Shown: positions 51,621 to 62,224 of the stretch, piece by piece
How the letters are laid out: the number at the start of each line of letters is the position of its first letter
Numbering within the stretch: the stretch's first letter is position 1
Source: Magicicada septendecula
Taxonomy: Eukaryota > Arthropoda > Insecta > Hemiptera > Cicadidae
Direction: 5' to 3'
Length of the DNA: 64,000 bases
Assembly (NCBI GenBank): GCA_034769895.1
Contig: CM068369.1
Location: 146,713,574-146,777,573, forward strand
The notes under the pieces: generated by a model
The model's database searches: none
What the model was told of the DNA's origin: nothing
Seen by the model: the letters and a program-made list of their open reading frames with translations, nothing else
Position numbers and translations under genes: made by a program

Positions 51621-52714
51621 TAAACAACTCACGTAAACAACATAACCTCAAATGATTAAATTCTGCTAACAACATGTGGCTAGAAGGCGGAAACCTAGGT
51701 TACGAAGCAGCCAACATTAGTATAAGCATGTTTATGCACTGATCAAAAGCCACTACAGACTACTGCCAGGAATATGTAAGTTCATATGCGTATAGCGATC
51801 AGAAAAATTAAAAATTTAATTTTCTTTCTCGACCAGTCTGTTCACACGCAGCTGTGGCAACGACTCCAAGAACAGGGCTATAAACAAAGTTAATTGGGAA
51901 AGGCGACAACCAACGCCAATATCAGACAATGGAAGTATGTTCAGCACGATGTAACAAAAGGAACGACGACTCAAGTTGACAGGAGAGGACCAACTGAGAA
52001 TTATGACACCAAAACAAACCGAACAATGTACTTGGGCTCATTCACACGTTTACGCAGAATCGAAGCGAGGATTCATTTAAGAGTTTAGTTAAGAAACGAG
52101 ATCACGACAAAAACGAGGCGAGGCACAAAGGATTGAAGAAGCGTAGCTGTCTATAGAAACGACACGAGCAACAAATTGTGAATAGAAGCAACGATGTTGC
52201 ACAGCGGGATGTAACGTCTAAGTGACAAGCTGAGATTTACAACGAGAAAGCGTGGTGGCTACAGCAGCTGACACTTGACGGAAAATGGTTAATTGCCAGA
52301 ACACGGGGTTACAAACATGAACAATACTCCAGCATGTTAGGGCAACCCTTGCTGAAAACTCTAGACAATAAGTTGACTGACAGGCGCGCAATGTCTTGCA
52401 TTTCTCCGAACGAGAGTGACGCCTGGACAGCCGATTCAAAGGACATACCCAACCACCTATCAGAATAGAGTATTTTACGAAGAGAGCGAAGGAGAAGCCA
52501 GTTTCCATAGTAACCAGGAGAAGAACAAATAAGAGGGTAGAAGACTAGAAGACTTCGAAATGGTGGGAAAAGATTTCGAGAGAGGGTAGTTGTTCAGCCT
52601 ATCATGGTGATCTTAGGCGTGGACAAGCTGGAGACCAGATTCTAGTAGGGAGACGTTGATAAAAACTAAGTGTTCGACACGGGACAGCCCCAGTTTTATA
52701 ATATATTTTGAGAA
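51621..52714. other. Unassigned DNA
   Basis: Possibly inside a much-expanded Tc1 copy (see the candidate end at 54523). No coding motif was recognised. Confidence 0.3.
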
Positions 52715-52795
52715 GTCTTACACAATTTTACGAGCAGTTCGCGACGGAGTCTTACATAATTTTCCGAGCAGTTCGCGACGGAGTCTTATAATATT
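52715..52795. repeat. 34-bp tandem repeat, about 2.3 copies
   Basis: GAGCAGTTCGCGACGGAGTC with its flanks repeats at 52732 and 52766. A partial unit (GTCTTACACAATTTTAC) precedes it. Confidence 0.85.
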
Positions 52796-54470
52796 TTCGG
52801 ACTGTAATAGTATTAGAGAGACACATAACTCTCGTGATCAATCTTATAATGTTGCAGACAGTTTCATAATTAAGTGCAGTACTCATATCAAGAACAGTCA
52901 CGTGAATTTTCGAACAGTGAATCAGTATATCGATCAGCCGTGAAATCTTGAGGTACGCGGTATGGAGAACTAAACGGACATAGTGAAGTTAGGATTGAAC
53001 TTTGTTGAACTTAGAAAATTAGAATCGTTTCGCGACTTAGTGAAACAGTATGACGAACAGCAATTTACAATGTGCGTGAATGACACAGTAATGTTCATAA
53101 TTTACAATAACCAAAACACACTTATTTAAAAGAACTATTCTAAAACCACACACTATTACCTAGTGTACACACACGAAGAACCACATTGTACACTTGAGTA
53201 AGCATTTATTACTAAACGATGGTTGTACGCGGGGACGAGATGAATTGTGCGGATAGTCGTGAATAAACTCAACACACCTACAATATTCTGTTGACGACGC
53301 GTGTGCATAGCCAGTGAAAGTGATCATCATCATCATCATCATCATCCAATGGAGCATCGTCTTCAAATAATCGTCATCACCTGGAATCTAGCACCGATGG
53401 ATTATAATGGATAAACTATTGTCAAGTAACACTTTATGATTTTAGTAGTATAACTAAACTACTGTCCTGTCTCTTTCAAAGAATCTACCCTGAGTAATTC
53501 TAGTAAAAGTATTAAATAAATGAAGGTTGCATTTAAAATATAATCATGATCTATTAAAGCTAATCCATCTGGATGAATGAACCCATTAAATAAAGTAAAT
53601 ATTATTTGATTTTAGTGTATGTATATTTCATATATGTATTTCAGAGAGCGATTAAGAAGGAAATTATATTTTGATATGTATATGTTCGATGTTTTGATGT
53701 ATTACAGGAACCAGGAATATATATTTGTTATTGAATACAATTGTTTAAACGTATAATAAAGTAGTACGTAAGCAGATAAAATAATGCGTTCATCATTATC
53801 AGAAACCCTAATGTATAATCTACAAATCAATTAACCATTATAATGACATAAATTTAATGTGTATTGAATGAACACTCTTGAGAATTCTAGAATCTTATAT
53901 TAGCATTTAAATGTTGTAAATGGCGACTAACGCACAGATCGATCTATATTATTGATTGATCAATAAACATAAATAACCATATTAATCATAAAGTAAGCCA
54001 CCTGAGTAATTAAACGATTTGCATTTTAATTACATTTGTTGTGTTGTAATTGGCTTATGAAGGCTATACTTCATTAATCAATACGTAATTAAATTAAGTA
54101 ATTAATTAATTCACACATTAATTAATAACACCGTTGTATGCGAACTATCGAAAATATCAGAAAAACTGTTACTTTTAAATTTATAACAGCCATCAGCTAC
54201 ACCATGATCATTTGAAAATTACTTAATGTGTTTTTTAATATCTCTGAAAGCACTGAGCATGCAAAAAAAATCATGTTTATAATTCAGCCCGTTTCTTAAT
54301 AATACAATTTCCTCTCAAAAAACCATCAAATTTTTGCCCATCAAATTAAGCCAGAAATTTCACTATAACTTTGGAACCATTACGTTTAAATAATTTTTTT
54401 TGTACCAAAATGTTTCATTTCTGGTGCACGTTAATGGAAAGAAACTCAGTTATCATTTAGCATAAAGTTT
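52796..54470. other. Unassigned AT-rich DNA with a short (ATC)n
   Basis: ATC repeats occupy 53321-53346. Nothing else was recognised. Confidence 0.35.
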
Positions 54471-54481
54471 AAGGACAAAAC

Positions 54482-54523
54482 AAGATTACTTCATTTTTAG
54501 GGGTGTACGTTTTGCTGGCACTC
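54482..54523 (-). repeat. Candidate opposite terminal repeat of a Tc1-like element
   Basis: On the minus strand, after a TA, the sequence reads GAGTGCCAGCAAAACG and then GTACACCCCTAAAAATGAAG, strongly like Tc1-family ends. It could be the partner of 50854, which would imply a 3.7-kb composite, or belong to a different degraded copy. Confidence 0.45.
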
Positions 54524-54544
54524 TACTATCACTTTAAGAAGGAT

Positions 54545-54800
54545 CGAAGGTAAATAGATGCAAATGTCTCAGAGAACCAGATTGGATTCAGGAGGGGTAT
54601 GGACATAAGGAAAGCAAAAGTGGGATTTAGAATTATTCTCGAAAACCACCTAACGATAGGTCAAGAGACGTTTATCGCCTTTGTAGACCTAGAAAAGCTT
54701 TCGACTGGATCGACTAGAAAAAACTTTTCCAAATGCTGAGGTAGGCGGGAGTGTATATTCAAATAATTTGTTCTGGATCTTAAAAGAGGATAGATATTAA
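54545..54800 (+). pseudogene. LINE reverse transcriptase fragment, RT blocks 1-3
   Basis: The plus-strand frame reads ENQIGFRRGMDIRKAKVGFRII.., then ETFIAFVDLEKL, shifting where AFD with the catalytic Asp is expected. This is the N-terminal RT region, complementary in content to the C-terminal fragments elsewhere in the window. Confidence 0.7.
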
Positions 54801-57703
54801 TAAAATACTATTTGGAAAAAGTGATGAACTAGAGAAAGTTGAGTCCACATTTGCAACTTATCGGCCAATAGTAGCCAGGATACAGTGAATCAATTTATTG
54901 GTCACGAATCAGTCCCATATATGGTTGTATTTGGGCATTCAGTGCCAAAACAGGAATGCTATTTAATCCTTTGAATAATCCTTCTTTCAATACGTTTGTT
55001 TATATTTTACTTGTTTGTATTATTTCAGCAACATTTTGAAAAGTCGTGACTGTTAGTGTGTGAGCGGTCACGGCTAGATAGAGACGAAGTTGTGGGTTTT
55101 CCTGTGATCTAATGCTGCACGACTTTTACGGTACACAAAATGCATGTCTCACGAAAACGTATTTTGAACTGCCTCTCATATCCTTATAGACAAATACTTA
55201 CTGAAAGAGGACTCTCTTGAACCCTATACAAGCTACCACACTGACATAGGTTAGAATACGAAGATAAACATCTATTTATGGACTTATGGAAAGTAAATTA
55301 TTTTTGTTTTTTATGGTTATGTCTAAAGAGTGTCAACTTTGGAAAATCATGAATAAAAGATTTGTTTATGTTAAACTAATGTTGTATATTCCATTTGCAG
55401 ACTGATCACTTATGAAACGGTCAGCAGCAGCAGCAGCAGCAGCAGAAGCAGCAGCAGCAACAGCAGAAGTATTTTTGAGTATATTCCAAGGCGAATTGTT
55501 TTTAACGGTGGGTCCACATCACCCATCATTATTCACCTAACATCTACCAGCTTTAGAGCAGTAGTAATTTTATCTAATGTCTTCACTTGATTTATAAGCT
55601 TCAGTTCCTGGGAGATCTAAACAAAATAAGATGAGGATTAGCCCTATCTATTCCGGTCTCTTGCTGAGAGAAGTGAGCAACAGATAAGGGTTGAACTGAG
55701 AAACGTGAACTTTAACACTTGTCGTTTCTTTTCGTTACATTTTTAATCTTGAGCAAGAGTCGAGAAATATTTTGCAATATGACACGATGCTGGTTGGACC
55801 ACTTTGTCTGGTCTATTGATTCGTGGACTATAACGTAGTAATTATACTGTAAAGTACGAATACTATTGGTGGTTCTTATCTATTAATTACCAACGTTCAT
55901 AATCAACAGTAGTAATTAGTTTAATGTAATTGGCATTACTTTCTCTTTCTGGACAAAACTGTTGTTTCTTTGTGTTAAAAAAGAGCCCTTTTACCTGATC
56001 AACTAGTCCAAGGTTGAATTCCTTCTCACGTGGCTTGTAATTTGTTTTGTTTTCGAAAAAAAAGTTTAGTTGAAAATGCCAACCACATGTCGTCCTGCGA
56101 GCGTGATTTGGCCAAACTAATTGAGTAACGATGTGTAACTGAACAGGTCGTAAATTACTGGCGCTGACTCATATTGTTTCTGAACCTTTACGTACGTGCG
56201 TGCGTGCGTGCGTGGAACCGACGTTTTACAACAGTCGCTGATTCTGCTTGAAATGCGGAACTGAGACTGCAGTAAAAATAACAATATCTCTTATAAATAT
56301 TCAGGAAATGTATGTATGATAACGTTAATAAATAAAATATTGCGACTGCGTTGGCAGATTTTCCATAAATATCAAACTGGTGGAAAATATGGTTTGTATC
56401 TTAAGGATCCGTTTTTCTATTTTATGATATACTGGGTCACCACTGTACACACATAGTAGTCTGGTGCATAATAAAAATTTGATTTGTGCTGGTTAACTTT
56501 ATCATTTTTTGTAGTCAACTGAAACATTGTCATAGTCCTTTAATTTGAGGTTTTGAAGTATTGTATATTCCGAGCATCGTAAGCTACCAGCGCTCTTTGA
56601 ATTGACGGACAGGAAGTTGTACGGGGCAATTTGTTTGCGTTGTCCCAGTGCAGCGAGATACTTCGTTCTCAGCACAAAGAGTTAGGGTGCGGGTCCCCTT
56701 TGTACGATATGGCGTGCAGGAGAGAAGTGCGCCTGGCTCCACTCCGGGGACGCAGTTTCGTGGCTCCATTAACGATTCACCCGCAAGAACTCGTACGCGT
56801 AGGAATATTTAAATGGACAGGCCATACTTCTCTCAACACCGTCAAAACACTAACATCGTCAAGAAAGCTTTGCAGTAAGTAGTTTTAGGAGTGAGAAGAT
56901 CCAGGTCGCCCAAAAGATGTAATGATAACGAAGATGTCATACTCCTGACAGGGTAATATTCCTTTACGCAAGCCTCATCCTAACATTTGAATACAAACAC
57001 AAGGTTAATTCTCTTATAATTAGATTAAATCTGCTTGTTATACATTTCGTGTATTTGACAGATTATCAAATATACAGTCGCTCCCTCCCCCCCCGTCATA
57101 AACCTAATTTACAAACGATCAAACTCAGTGTTTGATCCTCATCACTGGATGTGTGTAGTTTTATTGGAGATACGTTTTTGGAAATTTACGTTTTTAAAAA
57201 TTTAAGTTTTGTCTAATAAGCTTTATAAGTTTGCATAGTTCGGGCGCTATATAAAAAAACGTAAAAATGAGTAAAACACCATTATTACAACTAAGTTTAA
57301 TAAACCGACTGACATTTTAAAGTGACCCATCGAAAACGTTATTCCAATCACCACATATAAACTGTAGTCAGTGACTATGATGGTATACTGATTTTTCCAC
57401 TAAAAAATGTACGATAACTTTACCTTCCTCCTACATTAACCCGCTCCCCCCCAATACCTTTAATCACTTTACATTGGGTATTTTTCTTGAAGTAAATAAT
57501 TCGTTTTCAGGGATTAACATTTACTACTGTACCATTCTTTTTGAAGTAATATTAAACGTTATGTTTTATTTTAACTGAACTGAGAATGGGGATGTTCGAC
57601 CCGTGAAGTATCACTTAATTACTTATCGTTGACCAGAAGTAAATATCAGCTTTATTATACTGTGGAAATCTAAATACATTTTATTTTTAAGTAGGACAGA
57701 AAG
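54801..57703. other. Unassigned DNA with short microsatellites
   Basis: CAG/AGC repeats lie at 55422-55469 and a (CGTG)n stretch at 56191-56214. Open frames near 56584-56882 on both strands overlap and carry no motif. Confidence 0.4.
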
Positions 57704-58039
57704 TTTTATATTTAGAAGTTGATCAAACGAAATCAAAGATTGAGACAGGACACTTGTTATGGCTCAGGGCACACAGTTTTAAGTACAGGGAAGAAATCAA
57801 TAAAAATAACAAAAGACAATGTAACATCAGATTAAACATCAATGTATTACCGAATCATTATCCGACACCTGATTCAATGTGTTCTGTAGATTTTAATACT
57901 CTCAGATTATTTACACTAAGATTATCTTGATTGTTGCACCTCAAGTGTATTTTTATAGCTGAAACGCTATTATAGCAATATGTTATGGAGAAGAGAAATA
58001 CAAGCGGATAAAATAAATAAAATATAAATTTTAATAAAA

Positions 58040-58155
58040 TAAAATACAATCAATTCCCCTTTATCCGGGGTAATGGAAGGGACGAGTCCCCTCCCTCAAG
58101 AAATCTAAAACACAGATAACCAATAGAGTTAAGAGTTCTTAACACAGATAACCCG
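58040..58155 (-). repeat. Probable Tigger terminal region
   Basis: CAATTCCCCTTTATCCGGGG, a G-rich spacer, CCCCTCCC and two ACACAGATAACC units resemble the terminal regions of Tigger elements, which contain TATCCG...GATAACC patterns. It would be the 3' end of the decayed Tigger at 58.8-59.6 kb, but the intervening promoter-like DNA is unusual for that. Confidence 0.4.
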
Positions 58156-58415
58156 CGGAGTTCTTTCTAACAATCATAATATTGTTACGACAGTCTCTCT
58201 GATCGTCGCATGATACAATGCAAAACAAAATACACGCACCAATGAAGTCACTTATTAGCAGCGTTAATTAATCACAAACAACAATTTGTAAACAACTCGT
58301 ACAATAATTCCAGTTTAATTTGTCCACACTTAAAAAGGTGGACTATAAAGAATTCAGCACTAATTATAACACAACAACCACTTGATATCACTTGACTAAT
58401 CGCCAAACATAAAAT

Positions 58416-58590
58416 GACTGACAAAGCCAGCTGCTGTTGCTTAAATAGGTAGCACAAGTGTTCTAGAATAATCCATAATACGCGTTAACAGACACTCGAA
58501 AACTCTAGAGCGTTCTTGAAGAAACACGCGCCTGCTGGGCTAGGCAAAAAACGTGTAGAACGACACTCTCCTTTGTTCGAGAACATTTCG
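58416..58590 (-). promoter_or_regulatory. Heat-shock-type promoter: HSE arrays, TATA and initiator
   Basis: Heat shock factor binds alternating nGAAn units. Here GAA (58498), CTC (58503), GAG (58508), TTC (58513) and GAA (58518) follow at exact 5-bp steps. TTC (58576), GAA (58581) and a weaker TTT (58586) form another array, and TTCTAGAA (58461-58468) a third. On the minus strand these precede TATTTAAG (58440-58447) and an initiator TCAGTC (58416-58421). The TATA box starts 28 bases upstream of the initiator A. The spacing matches insect hsp-type core promoters. About 700 bp downstream I see no HSP coding sequence, so the driven transcript, if any, is unknown. The call rests on motif spacing only. 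Confidence 0.6.
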
Positions 58591-58779
58591 TAATTGCGTA
58601 ACAATATGTGTGTACTGTAAATCTGATATACAGTTATTCTATTCTAACGTTTTTTCTAATTACAAACCCTATAACCTAAGATTTACAGTGTTCTCCTGAA
58701 AACTTGTGTGCCCAGAGTCATGACAAGCGTTTCGTCTCTTTGATTTGTTTAGATCGACTTCTATAGTGTCTGTATATAG

Positions 58780-59620
58780 TGTTCAGTGTTTGAAAAAAAG
58801 GCAATCATTTTTTTTTATAAGGTCAGATGAAACTTGTTCGTTTACGTTTGGAAGTATTTGTCTCCACCACTTCTGAGGTGTTGTAGGTTGACCATGTTGG
58901 CAAGCTGCTGCAACATAATATATGATGTCTAAACTAGTGAATACTTACCGGAAATGCTTCTAACCTTTACTCTCGTCAACGTGTTTCTGCAGCAAGGTTG
59001 CGTATAACGCAAATCCAAACAAGAAATCACTCCTTGATCCATAGGCTGGAGAATGGAAATATCATTTCGAGGCAACAACTTCAGCAGTATTTTTCGTTGT
59101 TAGTTTTTAAACTTTTACGCTATGTGTGAAGGTTCACTGTCTAAAAGAAACGCGGCTTTTCGGTGAAAGTTTTTCACTTTAAACGGTCACGTAGGCTACT
59201 TGTAGAAAAAATCACTATTGAACAATGTGATTATAGTGATTTTTGATTATAAGGCGCTCTTTTGATTATAATAATTTACTGGCAAATCATATTCAAATAT
59301 GAGGTCCATATCTTTAAGGGAACAAGGTCTTTTGCTATCCCTGTGACAACCCATTTTAATTTAAGACTTCCAGATTCATTAGAATAGTATCTAGCAATAT
59401 GCCGGTATCCTAGTTATCAGAAATTTTCAGTGCAGCCCGGTTTCATCAGCATTAAATATTTGATCAAGACAAAAAAGAAAGTCTGATGAAATAATATCAA
59501 GTCTGACGAGGCACTGCAATTTTCCTCCATTTGAAGTGCATCAAAAAGGTCTTCACTTGTTTCGAAAAAATGTAACCAGTGGTGGATGTCTCGGTCAACC
59601 TCTACAGGTTGAACCACTGT
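58780..59620 (-). pseudogene. Decayed Tigger/jerky-type transposase
   Basis: Minus-strand frames, heavily broken, give a shifted ADETGLH-like block near 59410-59440 (first Asp). They continue with a hydrophobic stretch ending LDSEPSHIA (about 59105-59135, where LDNAPAHP is usual, so the second Asp region is altered), and LPRNDISILQPMDQGVI (about 59025-59075, third Asp). The order and spacing identify the same superfamily as the 1.2-kb element, but the sequence is far older. The only long open frame (59417-59617) is out of register at the DET motif. Confidence 0.7.
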
Positions 59621-59689
59621 ATCATGGCTTTGTCTAACGTATTGATATTTTCATTGATTTTTGACGTTTTAATATAGCCAAGTAATTTG

Positions 59690-60560
59690 AAGATGACAAA
59701 ATTCATCATCTTCTTCACAGTACGGCATAAGCAAGATAGTAGAACAGGCTTAAAAATTCCTACAGGAAAAAACAAATTTCTCACGAACATTAAAAACGCG
59801 CCAATATTCCTGCTAACAAGTGTTGGTCAAATAGAGAGGGTTAGAAAATTTAAGTATCTAAGGGAAATAATTCAAGAGAATGGTTTAAAAAAATCTGCTA
59901 TAGAAGAAAGGATTTATAAAATGGAAAGAGCATATGGTATCACTAAAGATATTTACAATAGAAAATAAGGCATTATAGGACAGTAGTTTGGCCAGAATGC
60001 TTATATATGCAAGTGAATGTCTAGCATTGCATTATAATTTAGACAAACTAGAAATATTGGAAAGACGAATTGTTAGGAAAATATTAGGCCCACGAAAATC
60101 TTCAGAAGGTTGGAAATTGAGAAGTAATGATGAAGTTTATCAAAACATAGAAAATATAACAGAAACAGTGAGAAAAAGAATACTAGTATTTTTTAGACGT
60201 TTATATAGAATGGACGACAATAGGTTAACAAAACAGATCCTCAAATATCTGTAGGGAAAAAGTCAACATCAAGTTGGATTAAAGAAGTCAAAAAGGATTT
60301 AGAAAAAAAAAAAATATAAACGCAGAAGAAGCAATTGAAAGAGACGTTTTTCGGGCAAAAGTGTTAAAAATGGAAGGAGTCCAGGGTAGGAGAGAGGAAA
60401 ACGCAGGTTCAAAGTGGACTGAAGACAGGAAGAAGAGACATAGAGAAAAGATGAAAGAATATAGAAAAAGAAAAGAACTAGGAATAAAGAATTGAAATTG
60501 GCATGTGGTCCTCAGATGGCCGATACAAATAGAAAAACAATTGCTCACCTGTTCTAGTTC
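59690..60560 (+). pseudogene. LINE polyprotein C-terminal fragment
   Basis: Two plus-strand frames (to 59968, then 59988-60254) read RVRKFKYLREIIQENGLKKS, MERAYGITKDIYNRK, LIYASECLALHYNLDKLEIL, RRIVRKILGPRKSSEGWKL, RSNDEVYQNIENI and FFRRLYRMDDNRLTKQI. A third stretch to about 60495 gives a lysine-rich end (KWTEDRKKRHREKMKEYRKRKE, then stop). This is the post-catalytic region of a non-LTR element clearly different from the other remnants here. Stops at 59966 and 60252 and a frame change break it. Confidence 0.82.
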
Positions 60561-60634
60561 TAGGACTCGATCAATAATCATTATTTTTGTTCTTATTGGT
60601 TTCTTGCCTCGAAATGCAAATGCACATTTGTTTT

Positions 60635-60916
60635 TTAGTGGAGATTTTTTGTATTGTTTGCAGATTTAATGAAACTTAAAAACAACAAATCAGATTCTGT
60701 ATTTTGAAGTACAAGCAAGACGTCTGGAAACAACAGCACATTTAAATATTTGTCGCATGATAACTTAACATCAGAGTTCACTAGATGTTTCCATTTCTTT
60801 ACCAGATCGTCAACATAAATGTTAAAAAGAGTAGGTGATATACTGCTCCCTTGTCTAACATCATGATTGACAGATATTTTTTGATATATCCTACAATTAT
60901 TTGAAATATGCCACAA
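60635..60916 (-). pseudogene. LINE reverse transcriptase fragment, central blocks
   Basis: The minus-strand frame reads ISVNHDVRQGSSISPTLFNIYVDDLVKKW, matching RT blocks with the GVRQGC.SP.LFN signature. It continues to LLFPDVLLVLQ, where FADD would be expected, so the catalytic pair is lost. It lies tail-to-tail with the preceding plus-strand LINE fragment and belongs to a separate insertion. Confidence 0.8.
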
Positions 60917-61404
60917 TTATAAAAGCTTATTTTTCTTCTTTAATAAGAGCGTGACAATTCGCTGAACAGTTGAATACACTCTAATTTCAAGTTTACGTAC
61001 TGTACAGAGCACTACACGCTTACGATTTTGGTACCTAATCAACCTAAGATGGAGGAAAATCCAAAAACGCCTCAGGAACGAGAGGATCTTAGGAGAACGG
61101 GGAGACGCATTCGTGACCATCTGACAACGAGTCCGGATTCATCATTATTTGTCCCGAGTCTTCAACACAAGGAAAGTGAAAAACTATTTCTTTCATTAAT
61201 ATTGTTTAAGAAAATCATTTAAAACGTTTATAAACATTTATAGACATTTTTACTAATTGCAAATACTTATATTTATGAACATTATTTAAACACCCTAGTT
61301 GTAGCGTAATTTATGCACAGTGATGTTTTTAATTTTTTAAATGTTTTCAACAATACCGTTTAAAGAAAGTCACTTTATTTTTCAAATAAATTTATTATTT
61401 ATTA
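60917..61404. other. Unassigned DNA flanking the Helitron
   Basis: No feature recognised. The base next to the Helitron end reads T on the minus strand. Confidence 0.35.
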
Positions 61405-61420
61405 CTAGTGGTCGCCCAGT

Positions 61421-61435
61421 GGTCGAAATTCGACC
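61421..61435 (-). terminator. Helitron 3' terminal palindrome
   Basis: Perfect 7-bp stem (GGTCGAA/TTCGACC) around one base. In Helitrons such hairpins act as the end-of-element signal for rolling-circle termination. Distance to CTAG is 12 bases, within the usual range. The stem is on the short side. Confidence 0.72.
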
Positions 61436-62224
61436 GTAATTCATTAAATTTTTAAGTTTGAACGTTATTGAGGTTCTTTTGTCAAAGAGTATACTTCTAT
61501 AATCATTGCATATAATTTTTTTGAATTTTGTTCTATTACGTCAGCTGCGAGCGTGTACAAATACGTCATTAGCGTGTGTCGTTTGCCTTAATTCCCTGCA
61601 ATACCTATGAAATTTAAAATTTAATGTTAGTAACAGTTGAAAAAAAACACAATTACAGCTTGTATTCGTATTTATTTTTTGATATAATTCATTGTCAGTT
61701 TTAATTTTTTCATGTTATTATTGAATCAAATAAACGCTAATAAAAATGAGACTTGACATTCATAGAAGTATAAGATACATTGTTTTCAATTCCAGTGGAT
61801 TACATTTCATTTTTGGTAAGGTACAAAATTCGAAAACAGTTTGAAGATTATCTGCTACAAAGCTTATATAATTTATTAATTTTTTTTTCTATGCATTAAT
61901 TTTCGAGTTATTTGAAAAATATGAAAGATAGGAAAAATGAGGTTTAGCTTGGCTAAGCCATATTTAAAAAGCAATAACGCGTTTTTTGACATTTCCTTGG
62001 GTTTTTTTATTGCCATACTAACCAGGTTTCGCCAAGGCTACACAGTTATTTTGCCTATCTTTTTCGAATTATATAAAATTTAAATAAAAATTAATACAAA
62101 ATAAAAAATGAAATAAAAAATACGTGCCTCGTATTTTTTCATATATTTTTCATTAAATCAAAAAAACCGGGCGGTTAAAAAAATAAATGTTGTCCATTGA
62201 ACTTAAAATAGTTTGAAAGTGAAT

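Larger units (their letters stand above)
57704..58766. repeat. Inverted repeat pair enclosing a promoter-like segment
   Basis: Arms of about 75-80 bp lie at 57704-57787 and, as the complement, at 58690-58766. Aligned blocks are AAGT(T/C)GATC, AAATCAAAGA, CTTGT(T/C)ATG(G/A)CTC and GGGCACACA. Between them are a GC-rich Tigger-end-like segment (58040-58155) and the heat-shock-type promoter. The pair could be the ends of a non-autonomous element or two separate copies of a repeat in opposite orientation. No target duplication was identified. Confidence 0.7.
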
